Below, in pieces: positions 45,430 through 53,414 of a DNA stretch of 64,000 bases. The position numbers and the translations under genes were made by a program. Within the stretch, counting starts at the first letter, position 1. Each line of letters opens with the position of its first letter. Origin of the DNA: JAOPZW01 sp963764585 (GTDB lineage Bacteria > Actinomycetota > Thermoleophilia > Solirubrobacterales > Solirubrobacteraceae); assembly GCA_963764585.1 (NCBI GenBank), contig CAVXTB010000019.1, positions 18,708 to 82,707 of the forward strand. Reading direction: 5' to 3'. The notes under the pieces are model-generated. The model had not been told where the DNA came from, did not search any database, and saw only the letters and a program-made list of their open reading frames with translations.

Positions 45430-46122
45430 ATGGACAGCGCGTACTTCCTCGATTCCCAGCATCTGACCCTCCGCGACGAGGTTCGGCGGTTCGCCGAGCG
45501 CAAGGTGCGGCCCCGGGTTCCTGAGGACTGCCGGGTGCCGGTCGAGAACCGCATCGGCGACGAAGGGCAGGGCCTCGACGTGGCCTACTCCTCGAGCACG
45601 CTGTACGGGCGCCCGAACCTGACCGCGGTCGCGCTCGGCATCCACCAGGCGATCGTCGAGGACACTGTGGCGTTCTGCCGCAAGCGCGAGCTGTACGGCA
45701 AGCCGCTCGCGAAGCTCCCGACGGTCGCGCTCAAGCTGGGCGCGATGCAGTCGCGCCTGATGACCGCGCGGCTTGCCGCCTATCACGCCGTGCATCTCCT
45801 CGATCGGCGGCGCACGTGCGACGCCGAGCTCATGAACGCAAAGCTCGTCAACACCGAGGCCGCGCTCACCTCCGCGCGCGTCGCCCTCAAGATCTTCGCC
45901 GGGCACGGCTGTCAGCGCGACCACAACATCGAGCGCTACCTGCGCGACGTCATCCATACCTTTCCAGCCGCCGGGACCTCCGACGTCCAGCGGCTGCGCC
46001 TCGCGCAGGTGGCGCTCGGCGAGTACGTCGGCGCGTGGTCGGACCGGCTGAGCGACCTCGACCACGACCTGCCCGAGGTCGCTCGCCGGAGGCTCAAGGC
46101 GCGCCCGCGAGCAGCTGCGTGA
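45430..46122 (+). pseudogene. Acyl-CoA dehydrogenase with large internal deletion
   Basis: The 230-residue frame begins like an acyl-CoA dehydrogenase (LTLRDEVRRFAERKVRPRV). It then jumps within a few residues to what is normally the C-terminal helical domain (LTAVALGIHQAIVEDTVAFC, RELYGKPLAKLPTVALKLG, KIFAGHGCQRDHNIERYLRD). Family members are near 380 residues, so about 150 residues including the flavin-contacting beta domain are missing. The frame stays open, so a truncated protein could be made but is unlikely to be an active dehydrogenase. Confidence 0.7.
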
Positions 46123-46198
46123 ACTGCGCTTCGGTGGCCGCCGCCGCGACGGCGTTCGCCTTCGCCTCGATGGCGGGCGCGCTCATGCGGACGAGCCC

Positions 46199-46747
46199 CT
46201 AGGCCTGCGGTCGGTAGCCCAGATAGACGACGCCGTTGTCGTAGGTCTCGGAGGTCGCGAGCTCCAGCTTGCTCGGCGCCGCGCCCTCGGGGAACAGCCG
46301 CAGGCCGGAGCCGCGGGTGAGCGGGTAGACGAACAGGTGCAGCCCGTCGACCAGGCCGTCGGCGAGCATCGCCCGGACCAGCGTGGCGCTGCCGCTGACG
46401 TACAGGTCGCCGTCGACCTCGTCCTTGAGGCTGCGGATCGTGTCGGGGTCGTAGGGCCCGACGATCTGCGAGTTCCGCCACGTCGTGTCCGTGAGCGTCC
46501 CGGAGACGACGTACTTGGTGGTGTCGTTGAAGAACGGCGCGCCCGGATCGTCCTCGACCGTCCGCGTCGACCAGGCCGGCTCGAACATCTCGTAGGTCGT
46601 GCGCCCGAGCAGGATGCCCCCGGCGCGCGCCGTGAGCGCGCCGATCGCCTCGCCCATCTTCGGGTCGAAGCCGTAGTCGAACGTCCACGTCGGCGCGTCG
46701 ACCACGCCGTCGAGGCTCATGAACTCGTGTACATGTATGGCTCCCAC
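46199..46747 (-). CDS. Dihydrofolate reductase-like (RibD C-terminal) protein
   Basis: A 182-residue protein of the RibD_C/DHFR-like family: HEFMSLDGVVDAP, ILLGRTTYEMFEPAW, TKYVVSGTL, DLYVSGSATLVRAML and LFVYPLTRGSGLRLFP. These proteins bind NADPH and are of mostly unknown substrate. GTG start at 46747 with GAGAGGTG upstream. It lies 54 bases downstream of the SRPBCC-ArsR-DUF899 operon and may be its last gene. Confidence 0.88.
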   Translation of the reverse strand: MGAIHVHEFMSLDGVVDAPTWTFDYGFDPKMGEAIGALTARAGGILLGRTTYEMFEPAWSTRTVEDDPGAPFFNDTTKYVVSGTLTDTTWRNSQIVGPYDPDTIRSLKDEVDGDLYVSGSATLVRAMLADGLVDGLHLFVYPLTRGSGLRLFPEGAAPSKLELATSETYDNGVVYLGYRPQA

Positions 46748-46800
46748 GTCTCACCTCTCGGTCGATGTTTGACGTGTAGACCGCGCTGCGCGCGCGAAAC

Positions 46801-46953
46801 TCATCGGTGCTCGACACCGTAGTCCCTCCGCCGCAGGCGCCGCAGGTGCAGGAACAGCCAGGCGCGCGCGACGAGCAGGCCGGCGCCGACGCCGGCGGCC
46901 GATGGAAGGAGCTCCTCCACCGGCACGCCGGCCACGTGGGCGATCGGGGTCAC
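46801..46953 (-). CDS. Small membrane protein coupled to DUF899 gene
   Basis: A 50-residue protein, VTPIAHVAGVPVEELLPSAA, then GVGAGLLVARAWLFLHLRRL and a basic end: one membrane helix followed by Arg-rich residues. Its GTG overlaps the DUF899 stop as GTGA, indicating translational coupling. Short proteins with this 'HVAGVPVEELLP' start occur in other actinobacteria; function unknown. Confidence 0.7.
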   Translation of the reverse strand: MTPIAHVAGVPVEELLPSAAGVGAGLLVARAWLFLHLRRLRRRDYGVEHR

Positions 46954-47684
46954 GAGCTCGTCGGGTCGCCGGTCGCGCGGGAGATCTGCTCGGCCATCTC
47001 GGTGGCCGCTTCCGCCCGGTCGTACTCGTCGTGGCGCCTCCACCAGTAGTACGGAGGCGTCTGCGGGTAGCCCTCCGGGGACTCCTCCCACTCCTCCTGC
47101 CGCCCGAGCGCGGTGATGTCGAGGTAGCTCCAGGTGCCGCCCATCGCCTCGTCGCCGCGGCTGTTGATGAAGTAGGTGCGGAAGACGTTGTTGTCGTCGT
47201 CGCGGACGAAGGCGTTCGTGCCGTGCCACTCGTCCACGCCGAAGTCCGCGTCGAAGTCGTCGGTCAGCGTGTACCACGGGATGACCTGCCAGCCCATCCG
47301 CGCCTTCCAGCCCTCGATGTTCGCCTGCGGCGCGCGCGATACGAACGCGAGCGTGGTGTCGCGGGCATTGAGGTGCGCAGGGTGGGCGACCTGATCGGCG
47401 ACCATCGAGCAGCCCGGACAGCCGGCCTCGGGCCATCCGACGACGCCGGGCTCGTAGAAGAAGCGGTAGACGATCAGCTGCCGCCGCCCCTCGAAGAGAT
47501 CGAGCAGGCTCGCCGGACCGTTCGGGCCGTCGAACTTGTAGTCCTTCTCCACGGCCATCCGCGGCATCCGGCGGCGTTCCGCCGCCAGCGCGTCGCGCGC
47601 GCGCGTAACCTCCTTCTCCTTCACCAGCAGCTTCTCGTGCGCGGCCGCCCACTCCTCGGGCGACACGATCGGTGGCATGTTCAT
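46950..47684 (-). CDS. DUF899 thioredoxin-like protein
   Basis: A 244-residue DUF899 protein: EEWAAAHEKLLVKEKEVTRA, RRMPRMAVEKDYKFDGP, LIVYRFFYEPG, the CPGCSMVADQ redox-like motif and FVSRAPQANIEGWKARMGW. The fold is thioredoxin-like and CxxC may be redox active. The ATG at 47684 (with GAAAGGA upstream) overlaps the ArsR stop as ATGA. It is regulated with SRPBCC and ArsR genes. Confidence 0.92.
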   Translation of the reverse strand: MNMPPIVSPEEWAAAHEKLLVKEKEVTRARDALAAERRRMPRMAVEKDYKFDGPNGPASLLDLFEGRRQLIVYRFFYEPGVVGWPEAGCPGCSMVADQVAHPAHLNARDTTLAFVSRAPQANIEGWKARMGWQVIPWYTLTDDFDADFGVDEWHGTNAFVRDDDNNVFRTYFINSRGDEAMGGTWSYLDITALGRQEEWEESPEGYPQTPPYYWWRRHDEYDRAEAATEMAEQISRATGDPTSS

Positions 47685-48034
47685 GTCGGTTCCTTTCGTT
47701 CGGGTTCGGGTTCTTCCGCAAGCGCCTTGAGGGCCGCGAGCCGCGTGTCCCAGGCGCTGGCGAGGTCGGCGATCGCTCGCGCGGTCGCGTCGAGCCGTGC
47801 CGGCTCGACGCGGTAGCGGACCTCGCGCCCCGCCCGCTGGCGCGTCACCAGCCCCGCCCGGTCGAGCACGACCAGGTGCTTGATCACCGCCGGCCGGCTG
47901 ACCGGCAGCTGCGCCGCGAGCGATGTCGCCGTGCCGTCGCCCTGCTGCGCGAGCATGCCGAGCAGCCGCCAGCGGGTCGGGTCGGCGAGCGCGGCGAAGA
48001 CCGCCGGCTCGGGCACCGCGACCGCCGGGCTCAT
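47681..48034 (-). CDS. ArsR family transcriptional repressor
   Basis: A 117-residue winged-helix protein: PAVFAALADPTRWRLLGMLA, SLAAQLPVSRPAVIKHLVVL, DRAGLVTRQRAGREVRYRVE and a helical end. No metal-binding cysteines are present, so it is not a metal sensor. It overlaps SRPBCC upstream and DUF899 downstream by four bases each. The pairing of ArsR with an AHSA1/SRPBCC protein is a common autoregulated unit; operators are at 48521 and 48556. Confidence 0.92.
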   Translation of the reverse strand: MSPAVAVPEPAVFAALADPTRWRLLGMLAQQGDGTATSLAAQLPVSRPAVIKHLVVLDRAGLVTRQRAGREVRYRVEPARLDATARAIADLASAWDTRLAALKALAEEPEPERKEPT

Positions 48035-48495
48035 CGCTCCGCCGGCGTCCCGACCGCGTAGTCGGCCAGCTCGCCGAGCTCGCTGTCCCAGCCGCTGGTA
48101 TGCGACGCCAGCGCGGACGCCCGCTCCTCGGGGTCCACGTCGAGCGCGTCGAAGCCACTCTCGACGACGGCGACACGCGTCCCATCGCCCTCGGCGGCGA
48201 GCGTGAACTCGATCAACGTCGAGTTCGCCGGCGTCGGCTCCGCCCGCACGTCCTTCGTCGACAGCCACCGGTAGGCGACGCGGTGCGGCGGCTCGACCGT
48301 CTCGACGCGGCCGTGGAAGGTGCCGAAGCCGGTCCAGCTCAGCGACAGCGCCCCTCCGGGACGCAGGTCGATCTCGGCGCCGGCGTTGCCGAACCAGAGG
48401 CCGAGGTGGTCGGCGCTGGTGATCAGGTCCCACACGCGCCGGAGTGGCGCGGCGATCAGGACGTCGGTCTCGATGCGGTCGGTCTGGGTTGCCAT
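48031..48495 (-). CDS. SRPBCC (AHSA1-type) ligand-binding protein
   Basis: A 154-residue protein with the START/Bet v1-like fold: ETDVLIAAPLRRVWDLITSA, GGALSLSWTGFGTFHGRV, PPHRVAYRWLST, EGDGTRVAVVESGFD and a C-terminal helix around W135-D145. Predicted to bind a hydrophobic ligand. First gene of the ArsR-controlled operon. Confidence 0.92.
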   Translation of the reverse strand: MATQTDRIETDVLIAAPLRRVWDLITSADHLGLWFGNAGAEIDLRPGGALSLSWTGFGTFHGRVETVEPPHRVAYRWLSTKDVRAEPTPANSTLIEFTLAAEGDGTRVAVVESGFDALDVDPEERASALASHTSGWDSELGELADYAVGTPAER

Positions 48496-48520
48496 GGGGA
48501 CGGATCTCCGCGAGGTCGTA

Positions 48521-48540
48521 GTGTCACCGTCAGGTTACAC
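48521..48540. promoter_or_regulatory. ArsR operator candidate 1
   Basis: GTGTCACC-GTCA-GGTTACAC is a dyad (7 of 8 arm positions paired) 25 bases upstream of the SRPBCC start. The half-site GGTTACA is typical of ArsR repressors of SRPBCC operons. Confidence 0.65.
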
Positions 48541-48555
48541 AACATTCGGGCCGAG

Positions 48556-48575
48556 GTGCAACCCCACGGTTACTT
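48556..48575. promoter_or_regulatory. ArsR operator candidate 2
   Basis: GTGCAACC-CCAC-GGTTACTT is a second copy of the same dyad, starting 35 bases after the first and 24 bases before the divergent redoxin gene. It suggests joint control of both directions. Confidence 0.55.
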
Positions 48576-48599
48576 CTTGCTCTGGCGTAGGGTCCCACG

Positions 48600-49193
48600 A
48601 TGCGCTCCGACATCGCCCCCGGCGCCACGTTCCCCGACTACGAGCTGCCCGATCACGAGAACGTCCCCAGAAAGCTCAGCGACATCCAGGGCGACGATCC
48701 CCTGATCCTCACGCTCGCGCGCGGCCACTACTGCCCCAAGGAGCACCAGCAGCACCTCGAGCTCGCCGCCTTCTATCCCAAGATCAACGTGGCCTACACC
48801 AAGATCGCCACGATCGCGACCGACGACCACCACACGCTCCAGGAGTTCCGCAACTCCGTCGGCGCCCAATGGCCCTTCCTCTCCGACCCGGGCCGCATCG
48901 TCCAGAAGGACCTCGACATCCAGGAGTACACCGACCCCGACAACGACCCGATGATCCCGCACACCCTCGTGCTCAAGCCCGGGCTCATCGTCCACACGAT
49001 CTACAACGGCTACTGGTTCTGGGGCCGCCCGTCGGTCACCGACCTCTGGCACGACCTACGCGACGTCACGCGCGCGATCCGCCCCGACTGGGACCTCGCC
49101 GCCCCGGGGCTGCGCGAAGCCTGGGAGGCGGGCGACTACTCGAAGTTCCACGGGTGGGATCGGCGGGCCGCGGCCAAGCCGAGCGCCGCCTGA
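48600..49193 (+). CDS. Redoxin/peroxiredoxin-like protein
   Basis: A 197-residue thioredoxin-fold protein: PGATFPDYELPDHENVPRKL, LILTLARGHYCPKEHQQH with the single N-terminal cysteine in the peroxidatic position, and TIATDDHHTLQEFRNSVG. The usual PxxxTxxC is altered to GHYC, so catalytic competence is uncertain. Divergent from the ArsR operon and sharing its operators. Confidence 0.85.
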   Translation: MRSDIAPGATFPDYELPDHENVPRKLSDIQGDDPLILTLARGHYCPKEHQQHLELAAFYPKINVAYTKIATIATDDHHTLQEFRNSVGAQWPFLSDPGRIVQKDLDIQEYTDPDNDPMIPHTLVLKPGLIVHTIYNGYWFWGRPSVTDLWHDLRDVTRAIRPDWDLAAPGLREAWEAGDYSKFHGWDRRAAAKPSAA

Positions 49194-49253
49194 CCCACGG
49201 TCCCGATCTGCCCGTGCGCGGAGCCGGCGTGCGCCCGGGGATAGGGTTCGGAC

Positions 49254-50132
49254 ATGCGCGCCCGGCGCTCCTCACTCTCCGTACCCGGGTCCTCGGAACG
49301 CATGCTCGCGAAGGCCGCCGCGCTCGAGACGGACGAGATCGTGGTCGACCTCGAGGACTCGGTCGCGTCCGACGCCAAGGATCAGGCGCGCGAGCTGGTG
49401 GGCGAGCTTGTGGCAACCGAGCGATCGTTTGCTGCGGCGGTGGCCGTGCGGATCAACCCGCTCTCCAGCCCGTGGGGCGAGCGGGATGTCGCCGACCTCG
49501 TCGAGCGGGCCGGACCGCGGATCGGCTCGCTCGTCATTCCCAAGGTCGAGTCCGCCGAGGACGTCCTCGCGGTCGACCGCCTCCTGCGCAGCGTCGGCGA
49601 GCCCGCGGGCGGAGTCGGCCTTCAGGCACTCGTAGAGACCGCTGGAGGGCTCCTGCGAGCCGGCGAGATCGCGGCCGCCTCGCCGCGCCTGGAGGCGCTC
49701 ATCCTCGGCTACGCCGACCTCGCCGCCTCGCTGGGGCGTGCGCCCGGCCCCGTACCGCCCGAGCGGTGGTTGCACGCGCAGGAGACGGTGCTCGTGGCGG
49801 CCCGCGCGGCCGGCCTCCAGGCGATCGACGGGCCGTATCTGGAGATCCGTGACGACGACGGCCTCCGGTTGCGCGCGCAGCACGCGCGCGCGCTCGGCTT
49901 CGACGGCAAATGGGCGGTCCACCCCGGCCAGCTGGGCATCATCAACGCGGCGTTCACCCCTGTGGATGAGGAGCTCGCGCGTGCGCACGCGATCCTCGAC
50001 GCGCTCGCCCATGCGGAGGGGCGCGGCGCGGTCGAGCTCGACGGCGAGATGATCGACGAGGCCAGCCGCAGGCTCGCGTTGCAGGTGGTCGCGCGCGGAC
50101 GCGCGGCGGGGCTGGAAGGGGCGCCGCGGTGA
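49254..50132 (+). CDS. CoA ester lyase (CitE/malyl-CoA lyase-like)
   Basis: A 292-residue HpcH/HpaI-type TIM-barrel lyase: RSSLSVPGSSERMLAKAAAL, EIVVDLEDSVASDAKDQAR with the metal-binding acids, RINPLSSPWGERD, LVIPKVESAEDV, LQALVETAGGLL (catalytic Glu region) and FDGKWAVHPGQL. Enzymes of this group cleave malyl-CoA, methylmalyl-CoA or citramalyl-CoA to glyoxylate or pyruvate plus acyl-CoA. It overlaps the next gene by four bases; context points to (S)-citramalyl/beta-methylmalyl-CoA lyase activity. Confidence 0.9.
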   Translation: MRARRSSLSVPGSSERMLAKAAALETDEIVVDLEDSVASDAKDQARELVGELVATERSFAAAVAVRINPLSSPWGERDVADLVERAGPRIGSLVIPKVESAEDVLAVDRLLRSVGEPAGGVGLQALVETAGGLLRAGEIAAASPRLEALILGYADLAASLGRAPGPVPPERWLHAQETVLVAARAAGLQAIDGPYLEIRDDDGLRLRAQHARALGFDGKWAVHPGQLGIINAAFTPVDEELARAHAILDALAHAEGRGAVELDGEMIDEASRRLALQVVARGRAAGLEGAPR

Positions 50133-51142
50133 CCCGGCTCGAGCCGCCGCCCGTGCGCGTCGGAGGGCCGTGGTTCGAGGATTTCGAGCGCGGCCAGGTG
50201 TTCGCGGACGCGCCGGGGCTGACGCTGACCGCCGGCGCCGCAGCGCTCCATCAGGCGCTGACCGGGGACCGGTTGCGGCTCGCGCTCGACGCGCCGCTGT
50301 CGCGCGAGGTGACCGGCAACGCGGCGCCGCTGGCACACCCCAACCTCGTGTGCGACGTGGCGATCGGGCAGTCCACCGGGCCTTCGCAGCGCGTGCGCGG
50401 CAACCTCTTCTACCGGGGGCTCGTGCTCGCGCGGCCGGTCTTCGTCGGCGAAACGCTGCGCACCCGCACCGAGATCGTGGGCCTGAAGCAGAATCGCCGA
50501 CGGCCCGGTGCTCCCGCGACCGGGCTGGTAGCGATGCGGATCCAGACCAGCGACGCGCAGGGCGGCTCAGTGCTCGACTTCTGGCGTTGCCCGATGATTC
50601 CGCTGCGCGAGCCGGACGCCGAGACCGGCCATTCCGACGACTTCGCCGACATCCCGCGGACGCTCGATGCGGCGCAGGTGCGCGCCGCGGTGCCGGCCGG
50701 CTGGCGGCTCGACCGGCTGCGCGCGGCGGCACCCGGGCCGTACTGCGCCGACCTGGAGCCGGGGCAGGCGTTCCGCGTCGAGGCGGGCGAGACGGTGACT
50801 TGCGCGCCCGAGCTTGCGCGGCTGACGCTCAACGTCGCGACGGCGCACACCGACGCGACCGGCAGCGCTCACGGCAGGCGCCTGGTCTACGGTGGGCACA
50901 CGATCTCGATCGCCGCCGCGCACGCCGCGCGCGCGATCCCCGCGATGGCCACCATCGTCGCCTGGGAGGGCTGCGAGCACCTCGGGCCGGTGTTCGAGGG
51001 CGACGTCCTGCGCACCGAGCTGCGCGTGGAGCACGCGGATCCGGACGGCCTCGTCGGCTTGCGCGCGATGGTCACCGCTGAGCGCCCCGGCGCCGAGCCC
51101 GCGCCAGTGCTGGACTGGAGCTTCGTGGCGGTGGTGGCGTAG
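50129..51142 (+). CDS. Mesaconyl-CoA hydratase-like MaoC dehydratase
   Basis: A 337-residue double hot-dog protein. The first half has WFEDFERGQVFADAPGLTLT and GNAAPLAHPNLVCDVAIGQS; the second has ADLEPGQAFRVEAGETVTCA, LNVATAHTDA and RRLVYGGHTISIAAAHAARA, the hydratase Asp/His region. Length and two-domain layout fit 2-methylfumaryl-CoA (mesaconyl-C1-CoA) hydratase. It is translationally coupled to the lyase (GTGA) and abuts the CoA transferase. Confidence 0.85.
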   Translation: MTRLEPPPVRVGGPWFEDFERGQVFADAPGLTLTAGAAALHQALTGDRLRLALDAPLSREVTGNAAPLAHPNLVCDVAIGQSTGPSQRVRGNLFYRGLVLARPVFVGETLRTRTEIVGLKQNRRRPGAPATGLVAMRIQTSDAQGGSVLDFWRCPMIPLREPDAETGHSDDFADIPRTLDAAQVRAAVPAGWRLDRLRAAAPGPYCADLEPGQAFRVEAGETVTCAPELARLTLNVATAHTDATGSAHGRRLVYGGHTISIAAAHAARAIPAMATIVAWEGCEHLGPVFEGDVLRTELRVEHADPDGLVGLRAMVTAERPGAEPAPVLDWSFVAVVA

Positions 51143-52375
51143 ATGCCGGGGATCCTCGACGGCCTGCGCGTGATCGAAGGCTCCGCATTCGTCGCCGCCC
51201 CGCTGGGCGGAATGACGCTGGCCCAGCTCGGCGCCGACGTGATCCGCTTCGACCCCATCGGTGGCGGGCTCGACCGCGGGCGCTGGCCCGTGACGGCCGA
51301 CGGCCACAGCCTCTTCTGGGCCGGGCTCAACAAGGGCAAGCGCTCGATTCAGGTCGACCTCGGCTCCGAGGAGGGGCGCGAGATCATCACCGAGCTCATC
51401 GCGGCTCCGGGGCCCGACGCGGGCCTGTTCCTGACGAACTTCCCCGCCCGCGGCTTCCTCGACTACGCGCGGCTCAGCGAGCGGCGGCCCGACCTGGTCA
51501 TGATCAACATCGTCGGCAACCACGATGGCTCGTCGGCAGTCGACTACACCGTGAACCCCGCCACGGGCTTCGCGTGGGCGACGGGCCCCCGGAACCTCGC
51601 CGTGCCGTTCAACCACCTGCTGCCGGCGTGGGACGCAATCACCGGAGCGCTCGCGACGACCAGCCTCCTCGCCGCCGAGCGATGCAGGACGCGCACGGGC
51701 GCCGGGCAGTACGTGCGGATCGCCGTGTCCGACGTGGCCTTCTGGATGGTCGGCAACCTCGGCAAGATCGCCGAGGTCCAGATCAACCACCACGAGCGTC
51801 CAAAGGACGGCAACTATCTCTACGGCGCCTTTGGCCGCGACTTTCTCACCAGCGACGGCCACCGCGTGATGATCGTCGCCCTGACGCTGCGCCAGTGGCA
51901 CAACCTCGTCAAGGCAACAGGACTCGGCGAGGCGTTCGACGCCATCGCCCGGCTCATGGACGTCGACCTCGACGACGAGGGCGGTCGCTTCATGGCGCGC
52001 GAGGTGCTGGGGGCCACGCTCAAGCCGTGGGTGCTCACGCGGACGCTCGAGGAGGTGCGCGAGACGTTCGACCACCACGGCGTCTCGTGGGGCCCCTACC
52101 AGACTTTCCGCGAGCTCGTGGAGCACGATCCGCGCTGCTCGCCCCAGAACCCGATGTTCGCCGAAGTCGACCAACCCATGATCGGGCGCTACCTCATGCC
52201 CGGCTCACCGCTGGCGTTCTCCGACGCCGAGCGCCTCGCGCCGACCGCCGCGCCGCTGCTCGGCGAGCAGACCGACGAGGTGCTCGCCGGCGTGCTGGGC
52301 CTCAGCGACCGCGAGATCGGCGCGCTCCACGAGCGCGGCGTCGTGGCAGGCCCGGCGCCGTCGTCAATTCGCTGA
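51143..52375 (+). CDS. mct: Mesaconyl-CoA C1-C4 CoA transferase (2-methylfumaryl-CoA isomerase)
   Basis: A 410-residue class III (CaiB/BaiF) CoA transferase. The N-terminus LRVIEGSAFVAAPLGGMTLA, then QLGADVIRFDPIGGGLD, KGKRSIQVDL, VDYTVNPATGFAW, GNYLYGAFGRDF and GRYLMPGSPLAF are as I remember them for Mct of Chloroflexus, which moves CoA within mesaconate in the 3-hydroxypropionate bicycle; the length is also the same. The catalytic Asp is expected near the DYTVNP segment. Last gene of a three-gene operon with lyase and hydratase. Confidence 0.9.
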   Translation: MPGILDGLRVIEGSAFVAAPLGGMTLAQLGADVIRFDPIGGGLDRGRWPVTADGHSLFWAGLNKGKRSIQVDLGSEEGREIITELIAAPGPDAGLFLTNFPARGFLDYARLSERRPDLVMINIVGNHDGSSAVDYTVNPATGFAWATGPRNLAVPFNHLLPAWDAITGALATTSLLAAERCRTRTGAGQYVRIAVSDVAFWMVGNLGKIAEVQINHHERPKDGNYLYGAFGRDFLTSDGHRVMIVALTLRQWHNLVKATGLGEAFDAIARLMDVDLDDEGGRFMAREVLGATLKPWVLTRTLEEVRETFDHHGVSWGPYQTFRELVEHDPRCSPQNPMFAEVDQPMIGRYLMPGSPLAFSDAERLAPTAAPLLGEQTDEVLAGVLGLSDREIGALHERGVVAGPAPSSIR

Positions 52376-52452
52376 TGAGGACGGCGGGGTGCCCGTGCTG
52401 GACTTCTGCTCGTGCGCTGCGCCGTTGCGTGGAACGACACCCACAACGCCTA

Positions 52453-52782
52453 TCAGCCCCGGCAGGCGCACGCATGCCTCGAGAGCCGCTCGCGCTGTGC
52501 TTCCACGGAGTCGACGAGCTTCGTCTGCTGCGCTGCGCCCGTGGCAAGGCGAGGGTCAAGCGGGCTCGCGTGGCGGAAGCCGCGGCGGTGCATCTCGGCC
52601 ACTTGGGCGTCGTGGCGCGCGTAGAGGGCAGCGAGCCGCCCGCGCCAGCGCACGGTCTCCGGGTGATCTCGGTAGCCGCGCTTGCCCGTCGTCAGGATCG
52701 ACCAGATGGCATGGAGCTCCCGGTGCTCGCCGAGCAGGTGCCGGTCGCACAGCGAAGCGGGGTCGAGGTCCCAGATGCGCAC
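52453..52782 (-). CDS. Pyrimidine dimer DNA glycosylase/endonuclease V-like protein (DenV family)
   Basis: A 109-residue protein. LCDRHLLGEHRELHAIW aligns with the T4 endonuclease V segment containing the catalytic Glu23 (here E22), and TVRWRGRLAALYARHDAQVA and EMHRRGFRHASPLDP match the bacterial family. T4 endonuclease V uses its N-terminal amine (Thr2) as nucleophile; here residue 2 is Arg, so Met may be retained, and activity on UV dimers is not certain. GTG start at 52782. It lies beyond the fasciclin gene, separated from it by a terminator, within the CarH-like locus. Confidence 0.8.
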   Translation of the reverse strand: MRIWDLDPASLCDRHLLGEHRELHAIWSILTTGKRGYRDHPETVRWRGRLAALYARHDAQVAEMHRRGFRHASPLDPRLATGAAQQTKLVDSVEAQRERLSRHACACRG

Positions 52783-52821
52783 GGAGAGGGGGTGGTGAGC
52801 TCAGCGCTCTCGCCTTGGCTG

Positions 52822-52854
52822 GCTGAAGGGCGGCATCCGCTGCCGCCCTTCAGC
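52822..52854 (-). terminator. Strong terminator after fasciclin gene
   Basis: GCTGAAGGGCGGCA and its exact complement form a 14-bp stem with a 5-base loop, 21 bases after the fasciclin stop on the minus strand. It would end the DUF378-fasciclin mRNA or reduce readthrough into the DenV-like gene. Confidence 0.75.
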
Positions 52855-52875
52855 TCAGGCGTTGCCGGACCCCGC

Positions 52876-53397
52876 CTAGCGGGCCGGCGGGAGCAACACG
52901 CGGTTGACGACGTGGATCGTCCCGTTCGTCGCCGCGATGTCGGTCTGGACGACCTTCGTCCGGCTGTTGTTCAGATAGACGTTCCCGTCCCGAACGCGGA
53001 TGCGGACGCTGGGGCCGGCGAGCGTCTTCGCCGCGCGCAGCTTCACGACCTGTTCGGCCTTCACGTCGCCCGCGACCACGTGGTAGAGAAGCACGCGCCG
53101 CAACAGTGCGCGGTCGCGCCGGAGCTTCTGCAACGTTGCCGTCGGCACCTTGCTGAACGCCGCGTTGGTAGGCGCGAAGACGGTGAGCTTGGTGTCACCG
53201 GAGAGGGCGTCGGCGAGCCCGGCGCGCTTCACCAGCGAGACGAGCGTCGTGAATCGCCGGTCTGCGGCTGCTGTCTCGACGATGGTCTTGTCGTTCGCCG
53301 TCTGCGTCGCCGACGCGGCGGCGCCCGTACCCGTAGCCGCCATCGCCGGGCTTGCGAGGCCAGCGACGAGGAGGGTCGATGCGATCAGCTTGCGCAT
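52876..53397 (-). CDS. Secreted fasciclin-domain protein
   Basis: A 173-residue exported protein: signal peptide (MRKLIASTLLVAGLASPAMA) and one FAS1 domain with TIVETAAADRRFTTLVSLVK, the H1 motif TKLTVFAPTNAAFSKVP, LLYHVVAGDV and the H2-like NGTIHVVNRVLLPP. FAS1 domains mediate adhesion or bind small molecules, including carotenoids in some cyanobacterial relatives. It is 17 bases downstream of the DUF378 gene, in the same operon under the CarH-like operator. Confidence 0.92.
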   Translation of the reverse strand: MRKLIASTLLVAGLASPAMAATGTGAAASATQTANDKTIVETAAADRRFTTLVSLVKRAGLADALSGDTKLTVFAPTNAAFSKVPTATLQKLRRDRALLRRVLLYHVVAGDVKAEQVVKLRAAKTLAGPSVRIRVRDGNVYLNNSRTKVVQTDIAATNGTIHVVNRVLLPPAR

Positions 53398-53414
53398 TGT
53401 GATTCTCCTTCCAC

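Noticed and set aside
46094..46186. 30-residue minus-strand frame after the DHFR-like gene (MSAPAIEAKANAVAA...)
   Set aside because: Protein-like but very short, Ala-rich and without a ribosome-binding site; could be a relic, not enough to call.
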